Below are positions 36,090 to 44,950 of a DNA stretch of 64,000 nt, piece after piece; the stretch's first letter is position 1; each line of letters begins with the position of its first letter. The position numbers and the translations under genes are program-made. Source of the stretch: Sansalvadorimonas sp965243775 (GTDB taxonomy: Bacteria; Pseudomonadota; Gammaproteobacteria; Pseudomonadales; Endozoicomonadaceae); contig CBDEWF010000137.1 in NCBI GenBank assembly GCA_965243775.1, positions 1 to 64,000 on the forward strand, written 5' to 3'. Below the pieces are notes generated by a model. The model was not told the DNA's origin. It searched no databases and saw only the letters and a list, made by a program, of their open reading frames with translations.

Positions 36090-37076
36090 GTGCTGCGCCT
36101 TATTATTTTTCTTGTCTGCTCTTTTCACATTGTCCTCTCCTCTGCGGAGGAGGAATTTAAAGAATATAACTGGCAAGTCTCTATCAGTTCTGCCAGCACA
36201 CGCCTTTGCCCTGAAGCCAGTGAGAACCCGGAAGGGTTAACCGATCAGGTTCAAATTTCCTGTGCCCTTGAAGGCCAGAGTTTCACAAGAACCGAAGCCC
36301 CTCCAAAAGATGAATTGAAAGTCATCGCCTACAACATAGAACGGGGCCACAGACGCTACGCAATTGCAGGGTGGCTGCAGTCACAGAATCCAGATGTGGT
36401 GCTTCTCAGTGAAGTTGACCGTGGCTGCCAGAGAACTGGCTATCAACAGGTTGCCCAGTATCTGGCAAAAAACCTGGGTATGAACTTCGTCTATGGCGTC
36501 GAATTTGTCGAAGTTGATGATTATTGTGAACATGGCAATGCCATTCTGTCCCGATACCCCTTGGGTAATGTTCGAATGATCCGTTACCAGTCTGCCAGCT
36601 CAAGATACGTTTATAACAAGGATGATGAACTCAGGGTTGGTGGGCGTATGGCTCTGGCTGCTGACATGAAGATGGGAGATCAGATCATTCGCCTTTATTC
36701 GACACATCTCGCCTCCCACTTCAGTGATGGTTACTACCGCCACAACCAGAATGAAGAACTCGCAGAAGATATCAAGAAAGCTGACGTCCCGGTCATTCTT
36801 GGAGGTGACTTCAATACACACACCTATTTTATTGAAGCCTGGCTGGGCATTAACAGTGTCTATGTTCTCAAGCCTCTGACTAATATCGGAATGAAAGATG
36901 CCCACAAAGAACTGAATTACCGGGACAGAGTCACTCACCCGGGAAAGAAGGATACTATTATCGACTTTATTTTTACTAACAGCCTAAATGTGATTGCGTC
37001 AGGTGTCTGCCCAAGAAAGGAGTGCGCTGACTATTCTGACCATTTGCCAATCTGGTCCCGAATAAAAGTGAAATAG
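36090..37076 (+). CDS. Secreted endonuclease/exonuclease/phosphatase family protein
   Basis: A 328-residue protein with a signal peptide (MLRLIIFLVCSFHIVLSSAEE, cleavage probably after SSA). The rest is an EEP-fold hydrolase: VIAYNIERGH, PDVVLLSEVDRG (catalytic Glu), HGNAILSRYPL, IRLYSTHLASH, VILGGDFNTH and the final YSDHLPI. All active-site blocks are intact, so it should cleave a phosphodiester: nucleic acid, phospholipid or inositol phosphate. It starts with GTG at 36090. Six cysteines suggest export and disulfides. Not part of the usual spoT-ridA neighbourhood, so probably a later insertion. Confidence 0.78.
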   Translation: MLRLIIFLVCSFHIVLSSAEEEFKEYNWQVSISSASTRLCPEASENPEGLTDQVQISCALEGQSFTRTEAPPKDELKVIAYNIERGHRRYAIAGWLQSQNPDVVLLSEVDRGCQRTGYQQVAQYLAKNLGMNFVYGVEFVEVDDYCEHGNAILSRYPLGNVRMIRYQSASSRYVYNKDDELRVGGRMALAADMKMGDQIIRLYSTHLASHFSDGYYRHNQNEELAEDIKKADVPVILGGDFNTHTYFIEAWLGINSVYVLKPLTNIGMKDAHKELNYRDRVTHPGKKDTIIDFIFTNSLNVIASGVCPRKECADYSDHLPIWSRIKVK

Positions 37077-37173
37077 CTAAATTCTTCGCTTTTCCACACA
37101 ATTTATGCTCTGGACTGATTTTTTCTGAACTGCCATTCTGCATGGCCCCTCACCTAATAACAGGTACTTGCCA

Positions 37174-37560
37174 ATGAGCAACAAGCAGATTATTCATACA
37201 GAAAACGCTCCTGCCGCAATCGGCACTTACTCTCAGGCTGTAAAAGTCGGTACTACTGTGTATGTTTCTGGCCAGATTCCTCTGGTTCCAGCCACCATGG
37301 AAGTTGTTGAAGGTGACTTCAAAGCCAAGGCCCGCCAGTGTTTTGAAAACCTGAAAGCTATTGCTGAAGCGGCTGGAGGCTCTCTGCAGGATGCAGTCAA
37401 GGTCAATATCTCCATGACTGACCTGTCCAACTTTCCCGTAGTTAATGAAGTTATGGCAGAGTATATCCAGGAGCCTTACCCGGCTCGTGCCGCTGTGGGT
37501 GTAAAAGAACTGCCCAAGGGTGTTCCTGTTGAAATAGAAGCTATCCTTTCACTGAACTAA
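37174..37560 (+). CDS. ridA: RidA family enamine/imine deaminase
   Basis: A 128-residue trimeric enzyme that hydrolyses reactive 2-aminoacrylate. Landmarks: NAPAAIGTYSQAVKVGTTVYVSGQIP, EAAGGSLQDAVKVNISMTDL, and YPARAAVGVKELPKGVPVEIEAI with the substrate-binding Arg. ATG at 37174 is the usual start. Placed after spoT, as in pseudomonads. Confidence 0.95.
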   Translation: MSNKQIIHTENAPAAIGTYSQAVKVGTTVYVSGQIPLVPATMEVVEGDFKAKARQCFENLKAIAEAAGGSLQDAVKVNISMTDLSNFPVVNEVMAEYIQEPYPARAAVGVKELPKGVPVEIEAILSLN

Positions 37561-37570
37561 GCCTTTTTAA

Positions 37571-37600
37571 TATGAAGCCGGTCTTTTGCCCGGCTTCATA
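37571..37600 (+). terminator. Terminator of ridA
   Basis: 11-bp stem TATGAAGCCGG/CCGGCTTCATA, loop TCTTTTGC, between convergent genes. Confidence 0.8.
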
Positions 37601-37603
37601 AGT

Positions 37604-38839
37604 TTAACTACTCCCACTGCTTTTCACTGCCCGGGCTTCCCTTCTTAACCGCCGTTTTACAGCTTTTTCCAAGTGTTCGTGAGAGTGGTTGTGCGAAGCT
37701 GCCATTCCTTTGTATTTATCTACCTGAGGCCTGATTACTACTCTTGTTCCAAGATTGGTCGCCGAAAAGTTGCGATGGAACCAGCTCATACCTTTGGGGT
37801 TACAGACTGGGTCACCCTTTACCATATAGTGATGGATATTCTGCTTGAGCCAATCAGGATCGAGACGATTATTGGCAGCCAGCTCTTTCAGTGCAGCTTT
37901 TCCCAGAGCAGCTGGGCTGAAACAGTTGGCCGGTAGCTTGTTCATGGCTGCAGAATATTGTGCCAACCCTGCACCTAGTGAATGACCTGTTAGTGATACC
38001 TTATCCGCTCCAAACAGCTCTGCAGCCAAACGACCAATTTCCACAGCCTGTTTGTAAGAGCGGGGGATACCCAGGCCCGTAAAATTCTTGATATCTGCCT
38101 GTATCTGCCCTCCCAAAATCCTTTTCCTGCTTTTCAGGTTCTTCCCTGATTTCGTTCCACCAAAGGCAATTTTGATCTGACCGCTCTCTTCATCCTTGAA
38201 CAGAGCGATAACCAATCCACTTTTTTTATCAACCAGCAGCCCATCTTGAGCTTTCAGCCGCTGGGATAGCTTTGCCGTTGGTGTATTTTGAGCGGCTTCC
38301 AGTAGTGCTTTGAACTCTGGAGCATCCTCGCCAAGGGGGGCAAACTTTGGGACTCCCCCCTGAAGAGTGGCGGCATTCAATGCGGCGGCATTATGCACCC
38401 GTTCAAGATGTTTCTGGTTTTTCCTATAGGGGAACTTGGCTATAGCTGAGTCCGAAAGAACCATCATTAACTGTTTATTGTCTGCTGGTAATCCCCTCTC
38501 CTGCTTCCAGAGGCGAGCCTCATTGATGACAGGACTAAGCGGCCGCTGCACTAAAGCCACTTCTTTGGTACTAACCTGGGGGGAAACAGGCCAGGGCAAT
38601 GATGAAGGAACCATTTTTGCCAGTGGCCGGCTCCCACCCTGTCCCTGGAGGCTTTCGAGGTGGCTTGCCATGATTCTACCCAGGGCAACGGAAGGGTGAA
38701 CTTTATCGGGCGGGACTACCGTAATCCGGTGACCCATTCTCGATGCAGTTCCATTTCGGGGGCGACCAGCCTTCCTTCTGTGCACAGCTGGTCGGGGTTG
38801 ATGGTACTCAGTTCTGCCTGCTCCACCACCTATTGCCAT
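37604..38839 (-). CDS. Lipase class 3-like alpha/beta hydrolase, possible effector
   Basis: A 411-residue protein. The hydrolase domain (about residues 200-370) contains the nucleophile elbow LTGHSLGAGLAQYS (Ser about 287), a preceding strand IALFKDEESGQIKIAFGGT and a likely acid block HHYMVKGDPVCNP; a His is available in HNHSHEHLEK near the C-terminus. The N-terminal 190 residues are Pro- and basic-rich without a known domain, and no Sec signal is seen. ATG starts at 38839, 38737 or 38668 are possible. The layout fits effectors of the lipase/phospholipase type, but substrate and export are unproven. Confidence 0.65.
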   Translation of the reverse strand: MAIGGGAGRTEYHQPRPAVHRRKAGRPRNGTASRMGHRITVVPPDKVHPSVALGRIMASHLESLQGQGGSRPLAKMVPSSLPWPVSPQVSTKEVALVQRPLSPVINEARLWKQERGLPADNKQLMMVLSDSAIAKFPYRKNQKHLERVHNAAALNAATLQGGVPKFAPLGEDAPEFKALLEAAQNTPTAKLSQRLKAQDGLLVDKKSGLVIALFKDEESGQIKIAFGGTKSGKNLKSRKRILGGQIQADIKNFTGLGIPRSYKQAVEIGRLAAELFGADKVSLTGHSLGAGLAQYSAAMNKLPANCFSPAALGKAALKELAANNRLDPDWLKQNIHHYMVKGDPVCNPKGMSWFHRNFSATNLGTRVVIRPQVDKYKGMAASHNHSHEHLEKAVKRRLRREARAVKSSGSS

Positions 38840-38943
38840 TTTTATTGTCCGGACATATCCCTGTTTTTTTTATGATATATCCATATCCCATGTCCTGCCT
38901 GTGGAGCCAGACACTGCTGGCTCACCTGCCAGAAAAAGCAGGG

Positions 38944-39567
38944 TTAACCCGGCATTAACCGCTCAATAAGAACAGCACTTCCGGCTCCGGCAGCGCCGCT
39001 GCTGGCGGCGACTCCCCACCACAACCCACTGCGCTCCATCTCACCCAGCAGTGTACCTGCCAAAATAGCACCTGTTGCCCCCAGCGTGTGCCCGAGGGCA
39101 ATACAACCACCATTCACATTAAGTTTCTCATCGGGAATTCCCAAATCCTTCCGGGTCTTAACAATTGTGGCTGCGAATGCTTCATGAATTTCAAACAGAT
39201 CAATATCGCTGATACTCATACCCTGCTGATCCAACAGCCTTTTGGTAACAGCAACACAGCCACCAACCACCATATTGCTGTCGTCATTCACATTGCTCAA
39301 GGAAGCAATGCGCGTCCTGGGTTTTCTGTTGAGAAGCTTTCCTGCCTTCTCAGAACCAATGATAACCAGAGCAGCTCCATCTGACATGGCCGGTGAATTA
39401 CCCGGCGTATGAACATGGGTGATCGAGTCTAACTCGTAGGCTTTTTCAAATAGCGCATCAAGTCCGGCCTTTCCAAGCTTTTCAAAAGATGGTGATAAGG
39501 CAGACAGTACCTCATGGGTAACATCGGAGCGGATATTGGCTGGTTCAGGCTGATACGGACAAGGGTG
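38944..39567 (-). pseudogene. Truncated thiolase (acetyl-CoA acyltransferase) C-terminal part
   Basis: The frame is open from 39567 and stopped upstream by TAA (39570-39568). It holds only the C-terminal half of a thiolase: ITHVHTPGNSPAMSDGAALVI, FEIHEAFAATIV (catalytic His block) and NVNGGCIALGHTLGATGA. The final catalytic Cys block (normally CxGxG) reads GVAASSGAAGAGSA, lacking the Cys. The N-terminal half with the nucleophilic Cys is absent. It is a remnant. Confidence 0.8.
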
Positions 39568-39642
39568 TTAGTACTCTCTGGCTCTGGAGCTACTCTGCAA
39601 TTGCTGTCATCAACCCATTCATAGCAGCGATATTCTGTTCAA

Positions 39643-40335
39643 TTAAACCTGAGCAAACCTGTGGCGGTTGAAGAAGTACCGATCCAGAACTTTGAACACT
39701 CCCATAAACATCCAGCTGATCAGCAGGTAGAGAAAACCAGCTGCGATATAGACTTCCTCAGGAGTGTAGGTGCGGGCAATGATTGTTCGCGCCATCCCGG
39801 TAAGATCCAGCAAGGTAATCGTGCTGGCCAGGGCACTGCCTTTCAGCATCAGAATAATCTCGTTGCTGTAGGCTGGCAGCATAATCCCAAATGCCCTTGG
39901 CAGAAGAATTCGACGGTACATGGTGAACTTGGTCATCCCTATGGCGCGACAGGCTTCTACCTCTCCTTCCGGTATAGCCTGCAGGGCTCCCCGAAGAATT
40001 TCGGCAATATAAGCAGTGGTATGGAGCCCCATGGTTATCACTGCACACCAGTAAGGTTCACGCAGGAAGGGCCATAAGGCGCTGTTCTTTATCCACTCGA
40101 ACTGGGATAACCCGTAGTAGATCAGGAAAATCTGGATGAGTAAGGGAGTCCCCCGGAAGAAGAAAATATAAAGTCTTGGAAACTGGCTGTAGCACCTGTT
40201 TGGAGAGATGCGTGCCAGCGCCATGGGAACAGCCAGAATAATTCCGATTACCCCGGACAAAACCACCAGCTGAAGGGTAACCCAGGCTCCCGTTAACAGA
40301 CGCGGATAATATTCAGCAATAACAGACCAATCCAT
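39643..40335 (-). CDS. Polar amino acid ABC transporter permease (HisM type)
   Basis: A 230-residue inner-membrane permease. N-terminal spans, then the HisM/HisQ signature ALQAIPEGEVEACRAIGMTKFTMYRRILLPRAF, which contacts the ATPase (EAA loop). It is last of a four-gene operon (ATPase, binding protein, permease, permease) on the minus strand, 4 bp from its partner permease. Likely substrates are basic amino acids, judged from the binding protein. Confidence 0.92.
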   Translation of the reverse strand: MDWSVIAEYYPRLLTGAWVTLQLVVLSGVIGIILAVPMALARISPNRCYSQFPRLYIFFFRGTPLLIQIFLIYYGLSQFEWIKNSALWPFLREPYWCAVITMGLHTTAYIAEILRGALQAIPEGEVEACRAIGMTKFTMYRRILLPRAFGIMLPAYSNEIILMLKGSALASTITLLDLTGMARTIIARTYTPEEVYIAAGFLYLLISWMFMGVFKVLDRYFFNRHRFAQV

Positions 40336-40339
40336 ACAG

Positions 40340-41068
40340 CTACTCCTTCACCAGACCGGTTGTTATCCTGTCAACCGGGGTTTCGTGCTTTCTTGACTGA
40401 TCTTCAAAATAACGAAGCAGAGCAGTGGCAATAATTGTCAGCCCGAGATACATCACCGCAGCGGTGAAGTACCAGGTAAATGGTTCACGGGTCGCATTGA
40501 CGATCATAGACGTTTTCCTGGTCAGCTCCTCAAGGCCAATCACTGAAACCAGAGCGGTATCTTTCATAAGAATCAGTATCAGGTTTCCCAACCCTGGAAG
40601 GGCAATTCGCCAGGCCTGGGGCAAAATAATGCCAAAGAAAATACGAAACCTGCCCAGCCCCAAAGCCTGGGCGGCTTCAGACTGCCCCTTGTGAATAGCC
40701 AGAAAAGCCCCTCTGAAGACTTCCGTGGCATAGCCACCAAAAGTCAAACTCAGAGCAATAACACCAGCAATAAAGGGGTTCAACTCAATATAATCGAGGT
40801 ATCCAAACTGCGATGCTGTAGCCATCAACAGTTTGCTGGATCCGAAATAGATCAGAAAAACAATGAGAAGCTCGGGGATTCCCCGGATCACACCCACATA
40901 GACGCCTCCAACAGCACGCAGAACAGTGAAACTGGATAAGCGTGCCGCCGCCCCCAAAAGCCCCAGGCAGACACCAAGCAGTGTCGCCGCCAGGGTGATC
41001 CGGATAGTCATCATGGTGCCGGCCAGAAGCTGGGCCATAAACCCGTCAAAAAATGCTTCAATATTCAA
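40340..41068 (-). CDS. Polar amino acid ABC transporter permease (HisQ type)
   Basis: A 242-residue permease with five hydrophobic segments. The EAA loop is GAFLAIHKGQSEAAQALGLGRFRIFFGIILPQAW. It pairs with the next permease to form the heterodimeric channel of a histidine/lysine/arginine/ornithine-type importer. ATG at 41068. Confidence 0.92.
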   Translation of the reverse strand: MNIEAFFDGFMAQLLAGTMMTIRITLAATLLGVCLGLLGAAARLSSFTVLRAVGGVYVGVIRGIPELLIVFLIYFGSSKLLMATASQFGYLDYIELNPFIAGVIALSLTFGGYATEVFRGAFLAIHKGQSEAAQALGLGRFRIFFGIILPQAWRIALPGLGNLILILMKDTALVSVIGLEELTRKTSMIVNATREPFTWYFTAAVMYLGLTIIATALLRYFEDQSRKHETPVDRITTGLVKE

Positions 41069-41123
41069 AACGAATTACCACTGTCGCTTGTCATTGATGA
41101 CTGGCCGGGCGGTCAGCCCATGA

Positions 41124-41879
41124 TTAATAGATGGAAAACGGGAAATACTTTTTGTTGATCCGGTCATAGGTTCCATCCGCCCGGATCTCTTTCAGAGCCT
41201 TATTCAGTTTTGCTTTCAGAGGATCATTCTTGCGAACAGCAATACCAATCCTGTCATCTTTGGCAAAAGATTCACCCTTGAACTCAAACCCTTTACCCTG
41301 ATCGCTGCTTAACCAGTTCCAGGTAGGCAGCTCATCAGAAAGAGCGCCATCCAGACGGCCTGCCAGAAGATCAAGGTATACCCCTTCCTGGGTGTCATAC
41401 AGTTTGATCTCTACAATATCGGCCAGATTATCTTCCAGAAACTGCCCCCCAACGGTAGCCCGCTGAGCACCAATCACTTTGCCTTTCAAACCTGTACTGG
41501 TTGTATCCAGATCCTTACCTTTTGGCCCCATGAAGCGCAGACCACCGGAATAGTAGCGGTCAGTAAAATCAACCTGCTTCAGACGATCTTCGGTCATGGA
41601 CATACTGGCCACAATGGCGTCAAACTTACGAACCTTCAGGGATGGAATCATTCCGTCCCAGTCCTGGGCCACAATCTCACAGTCGGCTTTCATCCTGGCG
41701 CACAGAGCATTGGCTATATCGACATCGAAACCTGCAAGGCTGCCGTTCTTGTCGACATAATTAAAAGGAGCCCAGGCCCCCTCAGTTGCAATACGGAGCT
41801 TGTCTCCTGCCATGGTAACTGGGCCAACAATAACTCCAGCAATCACTACGCAGGCTTTTACCCATTTGTTAATTATCAT
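41124..41879 (-). CDS. Periplasmic basic amino acid-binding protein
   Basis: A 251-residue family 3 solute-binding protein. A signal peptide (VKACVVIAGVIVGPVTMAGD) precedes the binding fold KLRIATEGAWAPFNYVDKNGSLAGFDVDIANALC, then QDWDGMIPSLKVRKFDAIVASMSMTEDR. This wording is close to HisJ/ArgT/ArtJ, so arginine, lysine or ornithine are likely ligands. It lies between the ATPase and the permeases. Confidence 0.93.
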   Translation of the reverse strand: MIINKWVKACVVIAGVIVGPVTMAGDKLRIATEGAWAPFNYVDKNGSLAGFDVDIANALCARMKADCEIVAQDWDGMIPSLKVRKFDAIVASMSMTEDRLKQVDFTDRYYSGGLRFMGPKGKDLDTTSTGLKGKVIGAQRATVGGQFLEDNLADIVEIKLYDTQEGVYLDLLAGRLDGALSDELPTWNWLSSDQGKGFEFKGESFAKDDRIGIAVRKNDPLKAKLNKALKEIRADGTYDRINKKYFPFSIY

Positions 41880-41945
41880 TTCTCAGCTCTTCTTTTTATT
41901 TTCAGCTCAGGGCTGTTTTATGATGCTTTCAGGGCCGATGGTTTC

Positions 41946-42716
41946 CTACATGGCGGTAGCCAGAAACTTTCGGCAACGCTTGGACTGGGCATTCTTGAAG
42001 ATATCCTTGGGTTTACCATCTTCTTCAATACGCCCGTTATGCAGGAAGATCACCCTGTCGGAGACCTCCCTGGCAAACTTCATTTCATGGGTTACGATCA
42101 GCATGGTCCGCCCTTCTTCTGCAAGACCATGGATAACATTCAACACATCCCCCACCAGTTCCGGATCAAGTGCTGAAGTTGGTTCATCAAACAGCATTAT
42201 CTGGGGTTCCATGGCCAGAACCCGGGCAATGGCTACCCGCTGCTGCTGCCCTCCAGACAATTGAGAAGGAAAGTAATCACGGCGGTCGGCCAGGCCTACC
42301 TTTTCCAGAAGACTCTCTGCATGCTCTTCCACTTCCCGGCGGGAACGCTTCAGCACACTGACCGGCGCTTCCATAATATTTTCCAGGACAGTTTTATGCT
42401 GCCAAAGGTTAAACCCCTGAAACACAAAGCCAAGACGTGAACGAATAGATGCCAGCTGCTTTTGATCAGAAGGACAGAGAACACCCTTCTTTTTTTTCAG
42501 CTTCAACGTCTCTCCATTCACAGAAATGCTGCCCTTATTAGGCTTTTCAAGCAGATTGATACAGCGAAGAAGGGTACTTTTACCAGAACCACTGGAACCA
42601 ATAATGGTTAAAACATCGCCATCACTGGCTTTAAGAGATATGCCCCGGAGAACTTTCAGGTCACCATAACGCTTGTGGATATTACTCAGTTCAAGAGCAA
42701 CGGGATCCTGCGACAT
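41946..42716 (-). CDS. Polar amino acid ABC transporter ATPase (HisP type)
   Basis: A 256-residue ATPase. Walker A GSSGSGKSTLLRC, Q-loop FQGFNLW, signature LSGGQQQRVAIARVL, Walker B IMLFDEPTSALDPE and the switch His in IVTHEMKF. First gene of the importer operon. No obvious repressor site such as an ARG box was recognised upstream. Confidence 0.95.
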   Translation of the reverse strand: MSQDPVALELSNIHKRYGDLKVLRGISLKASDGDVLTIIGSSGSGKSTLLRCINLLEKPNKGSISVNGETLKLKKKKGVLCPSDQKQLASIRSRLGFVFQGFNLWQHKTVLENIMEAPVSVLKRSRREVEEHAESLLEKVGLADRRDYFPSQLSGGQQQRVAIARVLAMEPQIMLFDEPTSALDPELVGDVLNVIHGLAEEGRTMLIVTHEMKFAREVSDRVIFLHNGRIEEDGKPKDIFKNAQSKRCRKFLATAM

Positions 42717-42944
42717 CTTTTCTGCCCTGCATTTATTATTTCCAGTATTTTTACTTGCAGATGTACCGGCATAAATTACCCAAACTGACGCCTGACTGCC
42801 AGTAATAAAAACTTCACATAAGCATCATTTTTTTTGCATTTTCCGTCTGCTTTCCGGTGTAATTCCCCGCTTTTCAATGCGTTACCTTCCTCTCAACTCT
42901 TTGTAAAGAAAGCGAGGAAAAACTAATTTTTCTCGTAAATGCCT

Positions 42945-43847
42945 TTATTTTTTGCTGATCCCAACGTTCGTCAATACAGCTCCCAGTATTTCACTGTACC
43001 CGGAGCGATAGTCTGGATACTGAAACCTGTACCCGGACTCCAGAATGCGATCATTTCGGCAGCGCTTGCTGCCACGCCCTGATACTCTGTTTTTTTTAAC
43101 AGACTTCACATCCAGCTGCTGAGCCAGCCATCGGGTCACTTCTGAAAGAGGGGCCGGGTTGCTGTCCACTCCCAGGTAAAGGGGATGAACGCCTTCACCT
43201 GCCCTGTCCAGTTTGACCAGCCAGGCCAGCATTCCAGCACAATCCTCTGAGTGAATACGGTTTCCATAAACCAGAGGTGTTTGCGCGAAGACCTCTCCCG
43301 CTTTTACCTTGTTGACCATATAGTTTCGGCCAGGGCCGTAAATACCACCAAAGCGCACCACTGTTGCTGACAGTCCAGACGACATCAACAGAGCTTCCGC
43401 TTCCAGCATAACCTGACCATTAAAGCCTGTCGGATGGGTGGGAGAAAGTTCATCCACCCACTCCCCATCATTCTGGTGATAAACAGCAGTGCTTGAGGTA
43501 AAGAAAATCCTTTTCGGAGGCTCTGCCATTTTCAGCAGGTGGTTGATGACATTCTCCAGCCCTTTTATATAGGTCTCTCTATAGCTATCTTCCCCTCGCC
43601 CTGCAGCTGCACAGTAGACGACATAGTCAATTGATTCCGGCCATTGACTAAGGTGTTCAGAGTCACTCAAGTCCCCTGGTACAGGAATAACACCATCAGG
43701 GAGAAGATCACAGTTTCTACGTAAACCAAAAACTGTATGTCCGGCACTGATAAGCCTTCGGGCAAGACGGCCTCCTACATCACCGCAGCCGGCTATAAGA
43801 GTCACAGGGCTGGCAGGTTCTTCTGCCGGAGAGAAAGCGCCTTTCAT
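42945..43847 (-). CDS. NAD(P)-binding SDR family protein, YeeZ-like
   Basis: A 300-residue extended short-chain dehydrogenase. The Rossmann loop is LIAGCGDVGGRLARRL, followed by VVYCAAAGRGEDSYRETYIKGLENVI, FFTSSTAVYHQ and VVRFGGIYGPGRN. The catalytic Tyr-x3-Lys of true reductases is not clear, as in YeeZ proteins. It is divergent from oxyR by 170 bp, which hints at shared control but does not prove it. Confidence 0.82.
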   Translation of the reverse strand: MKGAFSPAEEPASPVTLIAGCGDVGGRLARRLISAGHTVFGLRRNCDLLPDGVIPVPGDLSDSEHLSQWPESIDYVVYCAAAGRGEDSYRETYIKGLENVINHLLKMAEPPKRIFFTSSTAVYHQNDGEWVDELSPTHPTGFNGQVMLEAEALLMSSGLSATVVRFGGIYGPGRNYMVNKVKAGEVFAQTPLVYGNRIHSEDCAGMLAWLVKLDRAGEGVHPLYLGVDSNPAPLSEVTRWLAQQLDVKSVKKNRVSGRGSKRCRNDRILESGYRFQYPDYRSGYSEILGAVLTNVGISKK

Positions 43848-44017
43848 TACTACCTCGGTTTTAGTTTATTATGTACCTGTCTTTTAATAGGTAATCTTAA
43901 TGACTGGAGTAAGTACCCAGACATGATCACCCCAGCATAAACGTAAAAGCGTGCTTTGCAGAAATTATTCTGTACCACGCCTATATATACTGTCTAAATT
44001 TACAGTATCATGAAGCC

Positions 44018-44938
44018 ATGACACTGACAGAACTCAAATACATTGTTGCACTCGCTCAGGAGTGCCATTTCGGCAAAGCTGCGGAGCGCTGCTTTGTCAG
44101 CCAACCGACATTGAGTGTGGGCGTAAAAAAGCTGGAAGATGAGCTGGGAGTTGCCATTTTTGAGCGCAGTAAATCTGCTGTACGAGTCACTCCCCTGGGA
44201 ACCAAGGTTATTGAACAGGCCCAGAAGGTTCTTGAAGAAGCCTCCTGCATCAAAACCATCGCCAGTGAAGGCAAGGACCAGCTGGCCAGCCCTCTGCGTA
44301 TCGGCACCATCTACACCATCGGCCCCTATCTTCTGCCCCATATGGTACCCCAACTGCACCGCATAGCACCGGAAATGCCACTCTATGTTGAGGAGAACTA
44401 CACCCATGTTCTGCGCCAGAAATTGCGCTTGGGTGAGCTGGACGCCATTATTATCGCCCTGCCGTTTACTGAAGCCGATGTGGTGACCAAACCCCTTTAC
44501 GATGAGCAGTTCACCGTACTGATGCCGGGAGATCACCCCTGGGCTGAAAAGGATGCGATTCCGGTCACCGACCTGGTCGATGCCGACCTGCTCCTGCTGG
44601 GTCAGGGCCACTGCTTCCGTGACCAGGTGCTGGAAGCCTGCCCAGCCCTTAATCAGCAGGACGAGCACAAGCCGAAGAAAACAACCATTGAAGCAACATC
44701 TCTGGAAACCATGCGTCATATGGTTGCTTCCGGTATGGGAATCACTGTGCTGCCTATGTCAGCGACAGGTGGAGCCAACCACTATGCGCCAGGCCTGCTG
44801 ACTATCAAGCCATTTACCGATCCTTCTCCGGGCCGAACCGTAGCTCTGGCCTGGCGGGCAAGCTTTCCCCGCCCCAAGGCCATAGATGCGGTTGTGGAAG
44901 CCATCCGTCACTGTCCTGTTGTCTCTCACCAGAGCTGA
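44018..44938 (+). CDS. oxyR: Hydrogen peroxide-sensing regulator OxyR
   Basis: A 306-residue LysR-type regulator. The helix-turn-helix is GKAAERCFVSQPTLSVGVKKLEDELG. The two redox cysteines fall at exactly C199 (GQGHCFRDQ) and C208 (EACPAL), as in E. coli OxyR, so it should form the peroxide-induced disulfide and activate catalase and peroxidase genes. Its recG neighbour is the pseudomonad arrangement. Confidence 0.96.
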   Translation: MTLTELKYIVALAQECHFGKAAERCFVSQPTLSVGVKKLEDELGVAIFERSKSAVRVTPLGTKVIEQAQKVLEEASCIKTIASEGKDQLASPLRIGTIYTIGPYLLPHMVPQLHRIAPEMPLYVEENYTHVLRQKLRLGELDAIIIALPFTEADVVTKPLYDEQFTVLMPGDHPWAEKDAIPVTDLVDADLLLLGQGHCFRDQVLEACPALNQQDEHKPKKTTIEATSLETMRHMVASGMGITVLPMSATGGANHYAPGLLTIKPFTDPSPGRTVALAWRASFPRPKAIDAVVEAIRHCPVVSHQS

Positions 44939-44950
44939 GGAGGAGCAGGG

